In this document: piece after piece, positions 26,056 to 33,224 of the stretch | Position numbering within the stretch: position 1 is the first letter of the stretch | Layout of the letters: every line of letters starts with the position of its first letter | Assembly: GCF_020829665.1 (NCBI RefSeq) | Contig: NZ_JAIVFT010000009.1 | Coordinates: forward strand, 244,892-308,891 | Direction of reading: 5' to 3' | From: Nostoc sp. CHAB 5824 | GTDB lineage: Bacteria; Cyanobacteriota; Cyanobacteriia; Cyanobacteriales; Nostocaceae | Length of the DNA stretch: 64,000 nt | Made by a program: the position numbers and the translations under genes | Notes under the pieces: model-generated | Told to the model about the DNA's origin: nothing | Seen by the model: only the letters and a program-made list of their open reading frames with translations | Databases searched by the model: none

Positions 26056-26320
26056 GCAACTACCTTCAATTCCTCTTTCAGATCAACATCAATGTCATCC
26101 CAAGCAGGGAGATTACTGGTTTTGACAACCAACAAAGATGCAAAGCTCGCCACGGGGATACTCCCCGGTGGCAGACTTTGCGCTGGTGTTTCTGATTTCT
26201 CTTGGCTGAACAAATCAGTAATGGGCCTCGATAGCTTGTACCCCATGATCGCGTTTCGTTGCGTTTCAATCTAAAAGGAATCAGTGAGGCGTGGGGTTGC
26301 CATAAGCTAATGGCTTTCAT
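26052..26320 (-). pseudogene. ASCH-domain gene broken by a frameshift
   Basis: From ATG 26320 the frame reads MKAISLWQPHASLI, KRNETRSWGTSYRGPLLI and CSAKRNQKHQR, a good ASCH N-terminus (W-P-x-A-S-L, K-x-x-E-x-R-S-W). It then loses sense, while the -1 frame continues with LPPGSIPVASFASLLVV and ends EELKVVA at 26052. Both ends keep ATGA overlaps with the neighbours (26317-26320 and 26052-26055). A single-base change near 26180-26200 would join the halves. Causes could be a mutation, a sequencing error or less likely recoding; no canonical slippery heptamer is visible. ASCH proteins bind RNA or act as hydrolases. Confidence 0.7.
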
Positions 26321-26919
26321 GCTTGCTCCTCCAACCATTGACGGGCAACAGCTTTTGAATTTTTGTAATATTCATCTGCCGATTCGGCTGTCATACTTTG
26401 CTCCATCCTTGAAAGAATGTCCGCAATGTTGTTGATAGTGCTTCCAGTTTTTCGCGTGCGTTCACTCGTGATAGCAATCCTCTCAAGTTCATGAGTAGGC
26501 GTGGACTTGAACTGTTCAATGAGTTCTTCTTTACGTTCAGAAGTCATGTGTCCCGTGCAATTTAAAATTATTCGGGCTGTCAGCCGCCCGCGCTTGGACA
26601 ATTCAGCTATCTGCTCAGAGGTTAAGCGCTGCTCGTGAGAGGGCAGCGCAGATAGGGAAAAATCACCCATGACACACTCCCCTGGTGGTCTGTATTCACC
26701 CTGAGCAAATTCAAGAATTTGATCTACTGAGGGGAAAAAATTGTACGCTCTGGGGTGCTTTTTAAAACAACGAGCAACGCCGCTCTGTAATCGCCCTAAA
26801 GATAAGTGTTTGAGCGTTTCATACCACGCGGCTTCCAATATCCCGCCATTGAGGATATTGCCTCCATAAAAGCTCTGTAACTCAGATACGGAATCCTTGA
26901 AGTCTTGATAATCCAGCAT
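26317..26919 (-). CDS. Helicase loader/inhibitor-like (G39P-like) replication protein
   Basis: A 200-residue helical protein. The N-terminal part (FYGGNILNGGILEAAWYETLKHLSLG, then ARCFKKHPRAYNFFPSVDQILEF) follows the W-x-x-x-L ... FPSxxxI pattern of phage helicase loaders of the G39P/DnaI N-terminal type. The rest (EQIAELSKRGRL, SERKEELIEQFKSTP) is charged and helical. It sits 10 bases after the winged-helix replication gene, the usual initiator-loader order. The assignment is by pattern and context only. Confidence 0.5.
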   Translation of the reverse strand: MLDYQDFKDSVSELQSFYGGNILNGGILEAAWYETLKHLSLGRLQSGVARCFKKHPRAYNFFPSVDQILEFAQGEYRPPGECVMGDFSLSALPSHEQRLTSEQIAELSKRGRLTARIILNCTGHMTSERKEELIEQFKSTPTHELERIAITSERTRKTGSTINNIADILSRMEQSMTAESADEYYKNSKAVARQWLEEQA

Positions 26920-26929
26920 TTTTAACTCC

Positions 26930-28045
26930 CTAGTAGTTCAAGTTCAGTTTTATGGGTGGTTTTGAGGCTCGATTGATTTCTTGGGCGATACTGGTGTGGC
27001 GATCGCCTGTAGTCTTTGCCAATATCCATTCAGCAACTAAGTCTCTTAGCTCTCCCCATCGAAGCGGGTCTTTCTCACAATTCACTATCCACCCTTGGGC
27101 TGCTGCCAATTTCAGCCCCTTTCCACCATTGGCATTAGCAGCTGTAAAACTTTTAAAATCTGGGTCGATGTCATTTGGGCTTACAGTTAACGGTCTACCG
27201 CTTTGGCGATAATGCTTGATCACATCGCCAATTTCTGCCTGCATCCAAGCTTTGTACTCAATTCCGTAACTCAATATTTTGCCTGAGTCTTCAAAAGCTT
27301 GCTGGGTTGGGTTTAATCTCCGTAAGCGTTGCGGTAGCGAGTCCACGAGCGTCACTTGATTATTATTCTCATGCGCCGGAATAATTGCTCCAGATGGGGA
27401 TACATTACTTTGTTCCGCAGACTTTAAATTGCTTGGCAGCGTAGTGAGGGAGTCGCAGTCTTCTCTACGAGACGCTGTGCGATGGCGGTTTCGGTTTCCG
27501 TCGATTGCGACCTCCCCTTCCCGTTGGGCGATGATCTGCGGACTGAGTTGTTGTTCAATCGATTCAACCCCCCTTTCTTCATCTTTTGCATCGGGTTCGC
27601 TTTGGGGGGTAAAGGGGGAAATAGATACTTCTTTTTTAGTTATTTGATCTAAATCAGTATTTATTATGTCGCAGGTTTCCCGATCGCGGTAAATCCGCCC
27701 ACCTGATCGCCCGTTTTCAGATTCCCTGATCGCGGATTCTGGCATAGGTTCTGGATACTCTCGGATGATAGTTTCCCACTCACCAAGTCTGCCTGTTTTT
27801 GGATCTCTTGTTTGATGCCGAATAAGGTATCCGCATTTCTCTAATTCGTGAAGTGCGCTTGCGATCGCTGTGCGTCCATCTTTGTCTGATTCGCTTACTA
27901 GGTGTTCAATTTTGACCTTCCAGCCATCTGGATAGCTCAACAGTAAATGATGCAGTCCTCTAGCTTTGAGACTCAGACGTTTATCCCTGATCGCAACGTT
28001 GGTGATGCAAGTGTAATTTTTCTGGTGGCTAACGCGAATTGTCAT
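26930..28045 (-). CDS. Winged-helix replication initiator-like protein
   Basis: The 371-residue protein begins IRDKRLSLKARGLHHLLLSYPD and HLVSESDKDGRTAIASALHELEKCGYL, the winged-helix domain of phage and plasmid replication initiators (helix_turn_helix_36 type). The middle (110-240) is low-complexity and includes two stretches encoded by short palindromic repeats (RTASRREDCDSL and VDSLPQRLRR). The C-terminus has an FKSFTAANANGGKGLKLAAAQG helix. GGAGGTGA lies six bases upstream of the ATG. With the loader-like gene downstream it probably recruits host helicase to a phage origin; no origin iterons were seen. Confidence 0.7.
   Translation of the reverse strand: MTIRVSHQKNYTCITNVAIRDKRLSLKARGLHHLLLSYPDGWKVKIEHLVSESDKDGRTAIASALHELEKCGYLIRHQTRDPKTGRLGEWETIIREYPEPMPESAIRESENGRSGGRIYRDRETCDIINTDLDQITKKEVSISPFTPQSEPDAKDEERGVESIEQQLSPQIIAQREGEVAIDGNRNRHRTASRREDCDSLTTLPSNLKSAEQSNVSPSGAIIPAHENNNQVTLVDSLPQRLRRLNPTQQAFEDSGKILSYGIEYKAWMQAEIGDVIKHYRQSGRPLTVSPNDIDPDFKSFTAANANGGKGLKLAAAQGWIVNCEKDPLRWGELRDLVAEWILAKTTGDRHTSIAQEINRASKPPIKLNLNY
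27324..27356. repeat. Short palindromic repeat in-frame in the initiator gene
   Basis: Contains GCGGTAGCGAGTCC-ACGAGCGTC, the same family as the insert in the tail chaperone gene. A second related piece with TCTACGAGACGCTGTGCGATGG lies at about 27457-27486 in the same gene. Both are read through in frame. Confidence 0.55.
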
Positions 28046-28173
28046 TGCGTCACCTCCAAATTGTTATTAACAAGGCTTGTAAAAATGCTATTATTAGACA
28101 AGTTCATTTGGTTTTCTCGTGGATAGTATGTCTACAGGAAACCTATTTTTTTGGGAAGATGACTGTTAATTAA
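28046..28173 (-). promoter_or_regulatory. Leader of the replication genes with a strong Shine-Dalgarno
   Basis: Upstream of the initiator, GGAGGTGA is present close to the ATG, the best ribosome binding site in the early region. An AT-rich stretch with a TATTATT-like -10 (28090s) suggests a leftward promoter, but no clear -35 box is visible. Confidence 0.35.
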
Positions 28174-28407
28174 TCAAGGGTGTGAGTTAGCTCCATCGGG
28201 TTGCTCATCAATGCTTTGACGCACAGAATCAAGCTCGGACTCGATGTCGTCAAGCGTTTCAACGATCGCTTCATTATCAGATTCTGATTTTTGGGAGGAA
28301 TCAGTTCTACCAACGAATCTGATCAGCTTGTGCAACTTTCCATGTGCCCTCACTAAGGCATAAAAAGCCATTGCATAGTGCCAGGGTGAATCAGGTCTGC
28401 TGCTCAT
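28174..28407 (-). CDS. Hypothetical phage protein
   Basis: 77 residues: a hydrophobic helix-rich N-terminus (WHYAMAFYALVRAHGKLHKLI) and an acidic C-terminus (LDDIESELDSVRQSIDE) likely to be coiled-coil. The start overlaps the AlkB-like stop as ATGA. No family recognised. Confidence 0.5.
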   Translation of the reverse strand: MSSRPDSPWHYAMAFYALVRAHGKLHKLIRFVGRTDSSQKSESDNEAIVETLDDIESELDSVRQSIDEQPDGANSHP

Positions 28408-29006
28408 TTGAGTCTTCCATAAGGTCTAAAAGTCAGGTTAATTCGCTCAAGAAAACACTTGTCATCTTTGGGTAGCTGATGCACGTATCCTTCCTGGCAT
28501 CCAGGTAGCATCAATAGCAATGAGCCATGCTCTAGCCAGAAATGAGTGGATTTAGAGCCTTTAAGTTTTGGCTTGATGGAAAACTTACGACACGCTCCGA
28601 GACTTATCGAAGCAATCGCTGGACGATACCCCATTGACGGCTCATCATCAGAATGCCAGCCGATAGAATCAAGTCCTGTGCGGTAACGATTGCCGATGAC
28701 GATATCGAACTCATGACCACAAAAAGCAGTGATGCGATCGCGTAAACTCAATAATTCTGGCGTCCAGGGCGACGCGTCAAGAGTGACACTGTTCGAGTAG
28801 AGGTAACTCGCTCCTGTTCTGCCATACATACACTCAAGTCGGGGGACTTGGAGTGGTAATCCTTGCATTCTGATTTCGTTTTGTTGCCACGCTAGGTCTT
28901 TGCAATGAGTAAATAAAGCATCAGCCTCGCTGCTATGTAAAAAGCCAGGATAGTACTCAATCGGCAGCGTGCTAACTACCTCAAATAAACTTAGTTGTTG
29001 CATCAT
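28404..29006 (-). CDS. AlkB-like 2-oxoglutarate/Fe(II) dioxygenase
   Basis: The 200-residue protein carries the AlkB hallmarks: NRYRTGLDSIGWHSDDEP (His and Asp iron ligands in HxD), YRPAIASISLGACRKF, HGSLLLMLPGCQEGYVHQLPK (distal His ligand) and RINLTFR (2-oxoglutarate-binding Arg and RxNxTFR signature). The length is typical of bacterial AlkB/ALKBH2-3. It repairs N1-methyl-A and N3-methyl-C in DNA or RNA by oxidative demethylation. In this operon it could guard phage DNA against alkylation or a host modification. The start overlaps the upstream stop (TAATGATG). Confidence 0.9.
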   Translation of the reverse strand: MMQQLSLFEVVSTLPIEYYPGFLHSSEADALFTHCKDLAWQQNEIRMQGLPLQVPRLECMYGRTGASYLYSNSVTLDASPWTPELLSLRDRITAFCGHEFDIVIGNRYRTGLDSIGWHSDDEPSMGYRPAIASISLGACRKFSIKPKLKGSKSTHFWLEHGSLLLMLPGCQEGYVHQLPKDDKCFLERINLTFRPYGRLK

Positions 29007-29197
29007 TATTTAACCCAATAACCGTACTCGCCAATAGCTGAGTGCAAACGATAAAACATATAAGTTTTGGTCGTTTTATTAATCAATTTGCAACGTTTAC
29101 CAAGTGCCAGCGTGACGATATCAGGCGATATCTCTATCGGCTTGCCAGCAATTATTTTCATGTAGGCTTCAGACTCCAAACTGATTTCAGGCGTCAT
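29006..29197 (-). CDS. Small hypothetical phage protein
   Basis: 63 residues (AGKPIEISPDIVTLALGKRC, then YMFYRLHSAIGEYGYWVK). Start and stop overlap the ParB-like and AlkB-like genes by one to four bases, which supports it as a real member of the early operon. No family recognised. Confidence 0.5.
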   Translation of the reverse strand: MTPEISLESEAYMKIIAGKPIEISPDIVTLALGKRCKLINKTTKTYMFYRLHSAIGEYGYWVK

Positions 29198-30549
29198 TAT
29201 GCTGCCGCTCTTATGTGTTCGTGTAGGGCTTGATATGCAGCTTCAACCTGCGCTTTGCTCCAAGTTTGCGAGGCTTTGCTTATCGCCTGATTTAGCTGCT
29301 CTGGAGACAAGCGAGAAAGCGCGATCGCTACCTCAATCACCAGCGCTTCACCGATAGCAGCAAAGTTGGGCATGGATGCTGGAAGTTGCTCTGGTACTGG
29401 CTCCTCATTACGAGGGACTTCTGGGAATAGTTGCTCACCTTTGCCAAATCCCATCTCCTCCTGCTTCTCTTGGAGTTCTTGCTTGACGGACGTGGGCGGC
29501 TCTTGCGACTTTTCCACAACAGGTTTCATGTGCGAAAGGTAGATGTGGGCGTGTTTACTTGTATCGCCCTCTACGAAGCACAAAGCGGTGTTGCCGGTGA
29601 TGACCCTCACCTCGGCGGATTTGCCTTTGTGTTCGCCATTTGTCACCTCTACTTTCTCCGTCTCTTTGGGAATCCAAGGTTTATCTATTGTTTTTCTGGT
29701 TTTTGATGATTTTTGAGTGTAAGTTGAGCCGCCTCTAGTAACTCTTCTCCCCCCCGTTCCTGCTTCCTGATTCCCCTGCTCTTGCTTATCTATCTGGCGG
29801 TTTCCGCCAGATAGATTACCAGACTCCGTGTCAACTTGTGGAGATTGACGTTCCAGATCGGCGCGTATTCTCCCAACAGTGTCATGATGCACGCCGCAGC
29901 GCCGAGCGATTTCTCTGTCGCTCCACTCTCCCCACTCTTCATCGCTCAATAGAGTGGACACGGCGCGGCGTTTGTCGTCGTTGGTGCGTCGCAGCCCGTG
30001 ATTGCTGTTGGCTCCCACTGAGTACAGCACCGCGTCTCGACGAGTTCCCTGGCGAATATCGGCTTCAATTTCTGCCACATTTGCTTGTTTGGCTGAGATG
30101 CAGCGATGGAAACCGTCAGCTAGCCAGTAGTTTTCGCCGTCGTAGAACGCGATGATTGGCGGAAACTTCGCACCATCTCGCCAAGCTGCTGCATATTCAT
30201 CAATTACTTGTTGATTAATACCCGCTCTCGATTGCGTGCCACCGTCTAACTTGATAGTAGCTATCTGTATTTTTAAAGACTCAAATCTAACTTTTTGAAC
30301 AAATGCTAAAATGAGTGCTTGCCCTATTTCTTTAGCAGCTTCTAAAGCGTTTATTCCACTGATCAATACATTATCTGGGGTAACAATAATTTCAGGTAAG
30401 CTACCCTTGTTTTTCAAAACTTGAACGATTCTTTCTATTTCCTTTATATCAGAAACAGTGCCAACTGATACTCTAATATCTGTAGGATTAATAGGGCGCA
30501 GATCACCACGAATGCTAATACCTGTCGCAGTCTCGACTGTTTGTGGCAT
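29197..30549 (-). CDS. ParB-like nuclease-domain protein
   Basis: The 450-residue protein has two ParB/Spo0J-like segments. Residues 18-80 read RPINPTDIRVS and PEIIVTPDNVLISGINALEA; residues 98-165 read LDGGTQSRAGINQQVIDEY, PIIAFYDGENYWLADGFHR and ISAKQA, the classical pattern of plasmid and phage ParB-type proteins. A helix-turn-helix follows (EWSDREIARRCGVHHDTVGR, about 207-226). A KOW-like stretch (EVTNGEHKGKSAEVRVI) lies in the C-terminal half. No ParA gene is adjacent. It may partition the element or control early transcription. Residues NLSGGNRQI are encoded by hairpin repeat copy 3. Confidence 0.8.
   Translation of the reverse strand: MPQTVETATGISIRGDLRPINPTDIRVSVGTVSDIKEIERIVQVLKNKGSLPEIIVTPDNVLISGINALEAAKEIGQALILAFVQKVRFESLKIQIATIKLDGGTQSRAGINQQVIDEYAAAWRDGAKFPPIIAFYDGENYWLADGFHRCISAKQANVAEIEADIRQGTRRDAVLYSVGANSNHGLRRTNDDKRRAVSTLLSDEEWGEWSDREIARRCGVHHDTVGRIRADLERQSPQVDTESGNLSGGNRQIDKQEQGNQEAGTGGRRVTRGGSTYTQKSSKTRKTIDKPWIPKETEKVEVTNGEHKGKSAEVRVITGNTALCFVEGDTSKHAHIYLSHMKPVVEKSQEPPTSVKQELQEKQEEMGFGKGEQLFPEVPRNEEPVPEQLPASMPNFAAIGEALVIEVAIALSRLSPEQLNQAISKASQTWSKAQVEAAYQALHEHIRAAA
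29790..29814. repeat. Hairpin repeat, copy 3 (coding, CTATCTGGCGG arms)
   Basis: Same 11-bp arms as the other copies but with a TTT loop, located inside the ParB-like gene and translated in frame. Confidence 0.85.
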
Positions 30550-30623
30550 AATAACTCCATTGGTTTTGATTTCGGTTTTGAGGAACCCTGGTAAAGTGCA
30601 TCAAAGCCGAATGTTTTCTTCAA

Positions 30624-30662
30624 TGGGCTGAAGACATCTTAAATGTCTTAGGCCCATTTTTT
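30624..30662 (+). terminator. Intrinsic terminator without an obvious upstream gene
   Basis: Stem of 13 bp with one mismatch (TGGGCT-AAGACAT paired with ATGTCTT-GGCCCA), a CTTAA loop, then six Ts. It points rightward in the divergent control region between the ParB-like gene and the repressor. No plus-strand gene precedes it, so it may end a small antisense or regulatory RNA. Confidence 0.6.
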
Positions 30663-30888
30663 ATTACGGAAAATACGGAAACTTTGAATTTCTCACTAAA
30701 ATAGTGGCGCATTGACTTGATAAGTTGTGTACTGCTATTCAAGCTTTGAAAGAATAATCGCGATCATGAGCGCTATAAGCATTTTTAAATCGCTGCCTGG
30801 AATGCTGATAGTGACTAATTGCTTGATTTTATTGCCTCTAATTGCTGCTGATTAATATCGCATTCTTGAGTTGCAAAGTTTGCAAGTT

Positions 30889-30917
30889 CAGCACTGCATT
30901 GCTCAAAAGCAGTGCTG
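30889..30917. promoter_or_regulatory. Operator-like inverted repeat in the lysogeny control region
   Basis: Perfect 9-bp arms CAGCACTGC and GCAGTGCTG separated by 11 bases, about 50 bases upstream of the HTH repressor-like start at 30968. It is a candidate binding site for that repressor, but only one copy was seen. Confidence 0.4.
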
Positions 30918-30967
30918 TGCTACGTTTAACTGGTTTTATTGATATGTTCTCCTTAATAGCATACACT

Positions 30968-31306
30968 ATGAGTACAAATGTTAGACTAGAAGTCAGCATA
31001 AATGCAATACCCATGATTCCCATCACTCACATCGACCGACTCATCTGGAGCGAAAGACTTGGCAAAAGGCTAGAAACCTTACGTGACAATATATCTAGGC
31101 GCGAAATGTGTGAAAGGCTGGAGGTGGCAGGATTCAACATCACGATTAGCGGGCTAGCAAAAATCGAGCGGGGAGGGGTTGACTCCATCGACGCTAGAAT
31201 GATTGTCTCAATTTTGTCGATTCTTGGTTATGGGCTAGAAGCTATGTACCCAACGGTTTCTCTCGAACAAAAGCTCGTATCCACTCTTGAGACTTTAAGT
31301 ACTTAA
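30968..31306 (+). CDS. HTH (XRE-like) regulator, probable phage repressor
   Basis: ATG 30968 is preferred; the longer frame back to 30842 runs through the operator-like repeat. The 112-residue protein has an N-terminal helix-turn-helix of the Cro/CI type: RLGKRLETLRDNISRREM, then FNITISGLAKIERGGVDSI (recognition region) and RMIVSILSILGYGLEAMYP. It lacks a C-terminal protease domain. It is divergent from the leftward early operon, the classical place for a prophage repressor. Confidence 0.7.
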   Translation: MSTNVRLEVSINAIPMIPITHIDRLIWSERLGKRLETLRDNISRREMCERLEVAGFNITISGLAKIERGGVDSIDARMIVSILSILGYGLEAMYPTVSLEQKLVSTLETLST

Positions 31307-31340
31307 TTTTCACTTTAAGTTTTATTAAGCTCAAAAATAC

Positions 31341-31361
31341 ATCTGGCGGAATCCGCCAGAT
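31341..31361. repeat. Hairpin repeat, copy 4 (ATCTGGCGG arms)
   Basis: 9-bp perfect arms around AAT, matching the core of copies 1 and 2, located just upstream of the small gene at 31370. Confidence 0.8.
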
Positions 31362-31369
31362 ACACAGTG

Positions 31370-31552
31370 ATGAAGACAACAAAGCAGCTATTGAACGAAA
31401 TTGCATTTCAATACTGGGAACGTGAGGCACAAGAGCGATTACAGAGATTATTGGCTGTTGCTCAAGCAGCACGAGTTTTAGCTGAAAATGCAGAGATTCA
31501 GCAGCTACCAGGAGGACAAGATTTGGTAGAGGCCGTTAGACTTTTAGAGTGA
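31370..31552 (+). CDS. Small helical hypothetical protein
   Basis: 60 residues, mostly helix (TTKQLLNEIAFQYWERE, then RLLAVAQAARVLAENAEIQ) with a Gly-Gly near the end. The 3' end overlaps the convergent recombinase gene by 17 bases. It could be a recombination directionality factor, which in serine-integrase systems is often small and lies near the integrase, but the sequence alone does not show this. Confidence 0.4.
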   Translation: MKTTKQLLNEIAFQYWEREAQERLQRLLAVAQAARVLAENAEIQQLPGGQDLVEAVRLLE

Positions 31553-33068
31553 TGGAAACCACTTCACCATTAACTGAGCGCACCTCACGAACAAGCGATC
31601 GCACGACTAATGCTTGAGTTTTATGGTCGAGGTTTAGCCAGCATTTAGGGTCACTAAATGCTCTTATCAGCAAATCGTGGTTTCTAGTGTCTGCCGATTT
31701 TTTTGCTTCCTCTTCGTGTCGCCATTTATCAATAGTCGTTTGGATTTTCTGCCTTGCCTCTTCAAAAACAGGGTTGTATCCAAGGTTGTTGAGTCCTTGT
31801 AGTTGTTGGCGTAATTGCTGAATTTTGGGCGGCTCTACAATTTCATCTGGGGATGAAGCAAGATCGGCTAAGTGCAAAGCGGCAGCAGCTAGTTCTTGTA
31901 CCACCGCAGCCATCACTACCGATTCTTTAATCATTTTTTTGGCATCGCAGCTGCGCTCCTCTGCGTAACTCCTGCACTGGTAATATTTCTCACCATATTG
32001 CTTAATGGTTTGGCAGCGCATATTTCGCCCGCATTTAGCACAAGTCAGTATGCCAATGAAAGTATTAGGAGCGCCTGCAAATTTGTGCCCATAGCCTCTG
32101 ATACTACGATTTAGAGCGATCGCATCTTCGATCTGTCGTGACTGGGCATCAGTGATTAATCGCTCTTTCGTATGGGTGTTATATCTGATGTCCCATTGCT
32201 CTTGTGGTAGCACATTCCCGCTACTAGGCAGGCGAGTTTTGTAAGGAGTATGTCCTCGTAAAACTGGGTTTCTTAACCATTTCCTCAATCCGTCTGGACT
32301 CCACTTCAAAACTCCAGCGCGGGGGTCTTTGTTACGGGAATAGCGAAATTCGTCTTCTTGTCCAAACACTAATAAATTTGTTTCTACTTTGGCAGGATGC
32401 TTGAATTTCAGCACCCCATAACAAGAGTGAATTGCCTTTACCGTTTTCCCCGCGCTTTGCCCAACTTCAAAAAAAGTCTCAATTATCTGAGCAGATATTT
32501 GAGCAAACGTTCTGCCTATGAATTCGTCGCCATTTTTTGGGCGATCGCCTAGTAGGCAGATAAACGGGGTGTGATCTAAAATGTATTGCCCATTTTCGTT
32601 TTTGTACCCAAAAGGCACTTGGCTATTGGCTTTGCTTCTGGCACGGCGATTTTCGTAGGATTTTTTGACCCTGTGACGAATCATTGCCAGCTCGTGCTTG
32701 CCAAATAGCACTCGCAGATCGGCTGAAAATAGCCCATCCATTGAGTGAATATCCACGCTTTCATCTAAAGTTACAAGCGGGATATCTTGGAGCTTCATTA
32801 ATTTGACTAATCGCTCAAACAGGACTGGAGAACAAGTCAACCTGTCTAACCGCACCACGGATAATGATGCTATAGCTCCAGCCTCCATCATGGAGATAAT
32901 TTGTTGCAATCCCTTGCGGTCGTCATTGTCACGAGAGCCAATATCTGCGTAAACGCGATCGCATCCAGAGCGCTGCAAACGCTCAACCTGCATCCTCAAA
33001 CTCTGTTCGTAAGCCTGTTCTTCCCTAGAAACCCTAGCCGAACCAACGTGAAATCTCAAGCCCTGCAT
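31536..33068 (-). CDS. Large serine recombinase (XisF-like integrase/excisionase)
   Basis: 510 residues. The N-terminal resolvase domain has GSARVSREEQ with the catalytic Ser, YADIGSRDNDDRKGLQQI, and SVVRLDRLTCS with active-site Arg residues. The recombinase domain follows (about 150-290), with VPFGYKNENGQYIL and HTPYKTRLPSSG, then a zinc ribbon (CAKCGRNMRC ... YYQCRSYAEERSC). Length and layout match XisF, the 514-aa recombinase that excises the fdxN element in Anabaena. It lies nine bases from the truncated comM fragment, so it probably catalysed insertion there. It is transcribed in the same direction as comM, so the host promoter may read into it. Confidence 0.9.
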   Translation of the reverse strand: MQGLRFHVGSARVSREEQAYEQSLRMQVERLQRSGCDRVYADIGSRDNDDRKGLQQIISMMEAGAIASLSVVRLDRLTCSPVLFERLVKLMKLQDIPLVTLDESVDIHSMDGLFSADLRVLFGKHELAMIRHRVKKSYENRRARSKANSQVPFGYKNENGQYILDHTPFICLLGDRPKNGDEFIGRTFAQISAQIIETFFEVGQSAGKTVKAIHSCYGVLKFKHPAKVETNLLVFGQEDEFRYSRNKDPRAGVLKWSPDGLRKWLRNPVLRGHTPYKTRLPSSGNVLPQEQWDIRYNTHTKERLITDAQSRQIEDAIALNRSIRGYGHKFAGAPNTFIGILTCAKCGRNMRCQTIKQYGEKYYQCRSYAEERSCDAKKMIKESVVMAAVVQELAAAALHLADLASSPDEIVEPPKIQQLRQQLQGLNNLGYNPVFEEARQKIQTTIDKWRHEEEAKKSADTRNHDLLIRAFSDPKCWLNLDHKTQALVVRSLVREVRSVNGEVVSITLKV

Positions 33069-33077
33069 CCAAACTCA

Positions 33078-33224
33078 TTAGTTTGATAATACGACTTCTT
33101 GAATCGCTGAATCTGGCAGTCCCAAGACAACAATTCCCGGTAATCCCCCTGACACATCGACTTCCACGCCTACTTTGACGGCATCGATGCCCACAATTGA
33201 TGCACTCCAGACTCTAGCAAGCAT
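33078..33224 (-). pseudogene. comM: 5' fragment of comM/yifB (Mg-chelatase-like AAA+), interrupted by the prophage
   Basis: From ATG 33224 the frame gives MLARVWSASIVGIDAVKVG, VEVDVSGGLPGIVVLGL and PDSAIQE, the conserved first 44 residues of ComM/YifB proteins. The sequence then switches to VVLSN and a stop at 33078. Intact proteins run to about 500 residues with an AAA+ core. The rest must lie beyond the left end of the prophage, outside the window. ComM is a branch-migration helicase needed for natural transformation. Whether excision restores the gene depends on the unseen other junction. Confidence 0.85.
33085..33119. other. Prophage right attachment-site junction (att)
   Basis: The homology to comM ends at the GAA codon at about 33096; the sequence up to 33119 (TTCTTGAATCGCTGAATC on the plus strand) is still comM. 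The crossover core is therefore close to 33090-33100. The matching core should occur at the left end of the element. Confidence 0.6.

Noticed and set aside
30842..30967. N-terminal extension of the HTH repressor
   Set aside because: It runs through an operator-like inverted repeat; ATG 30968 gives the expected repressor size.
1..33095. Tailocin or extracellular contractile injection system instead of a prophage
   Set aside because: Replication genes, a repressor, a methylase and an integrase at an att junction argue for a phage; head genes would lie left of the window, so this cannot be fully excluded.
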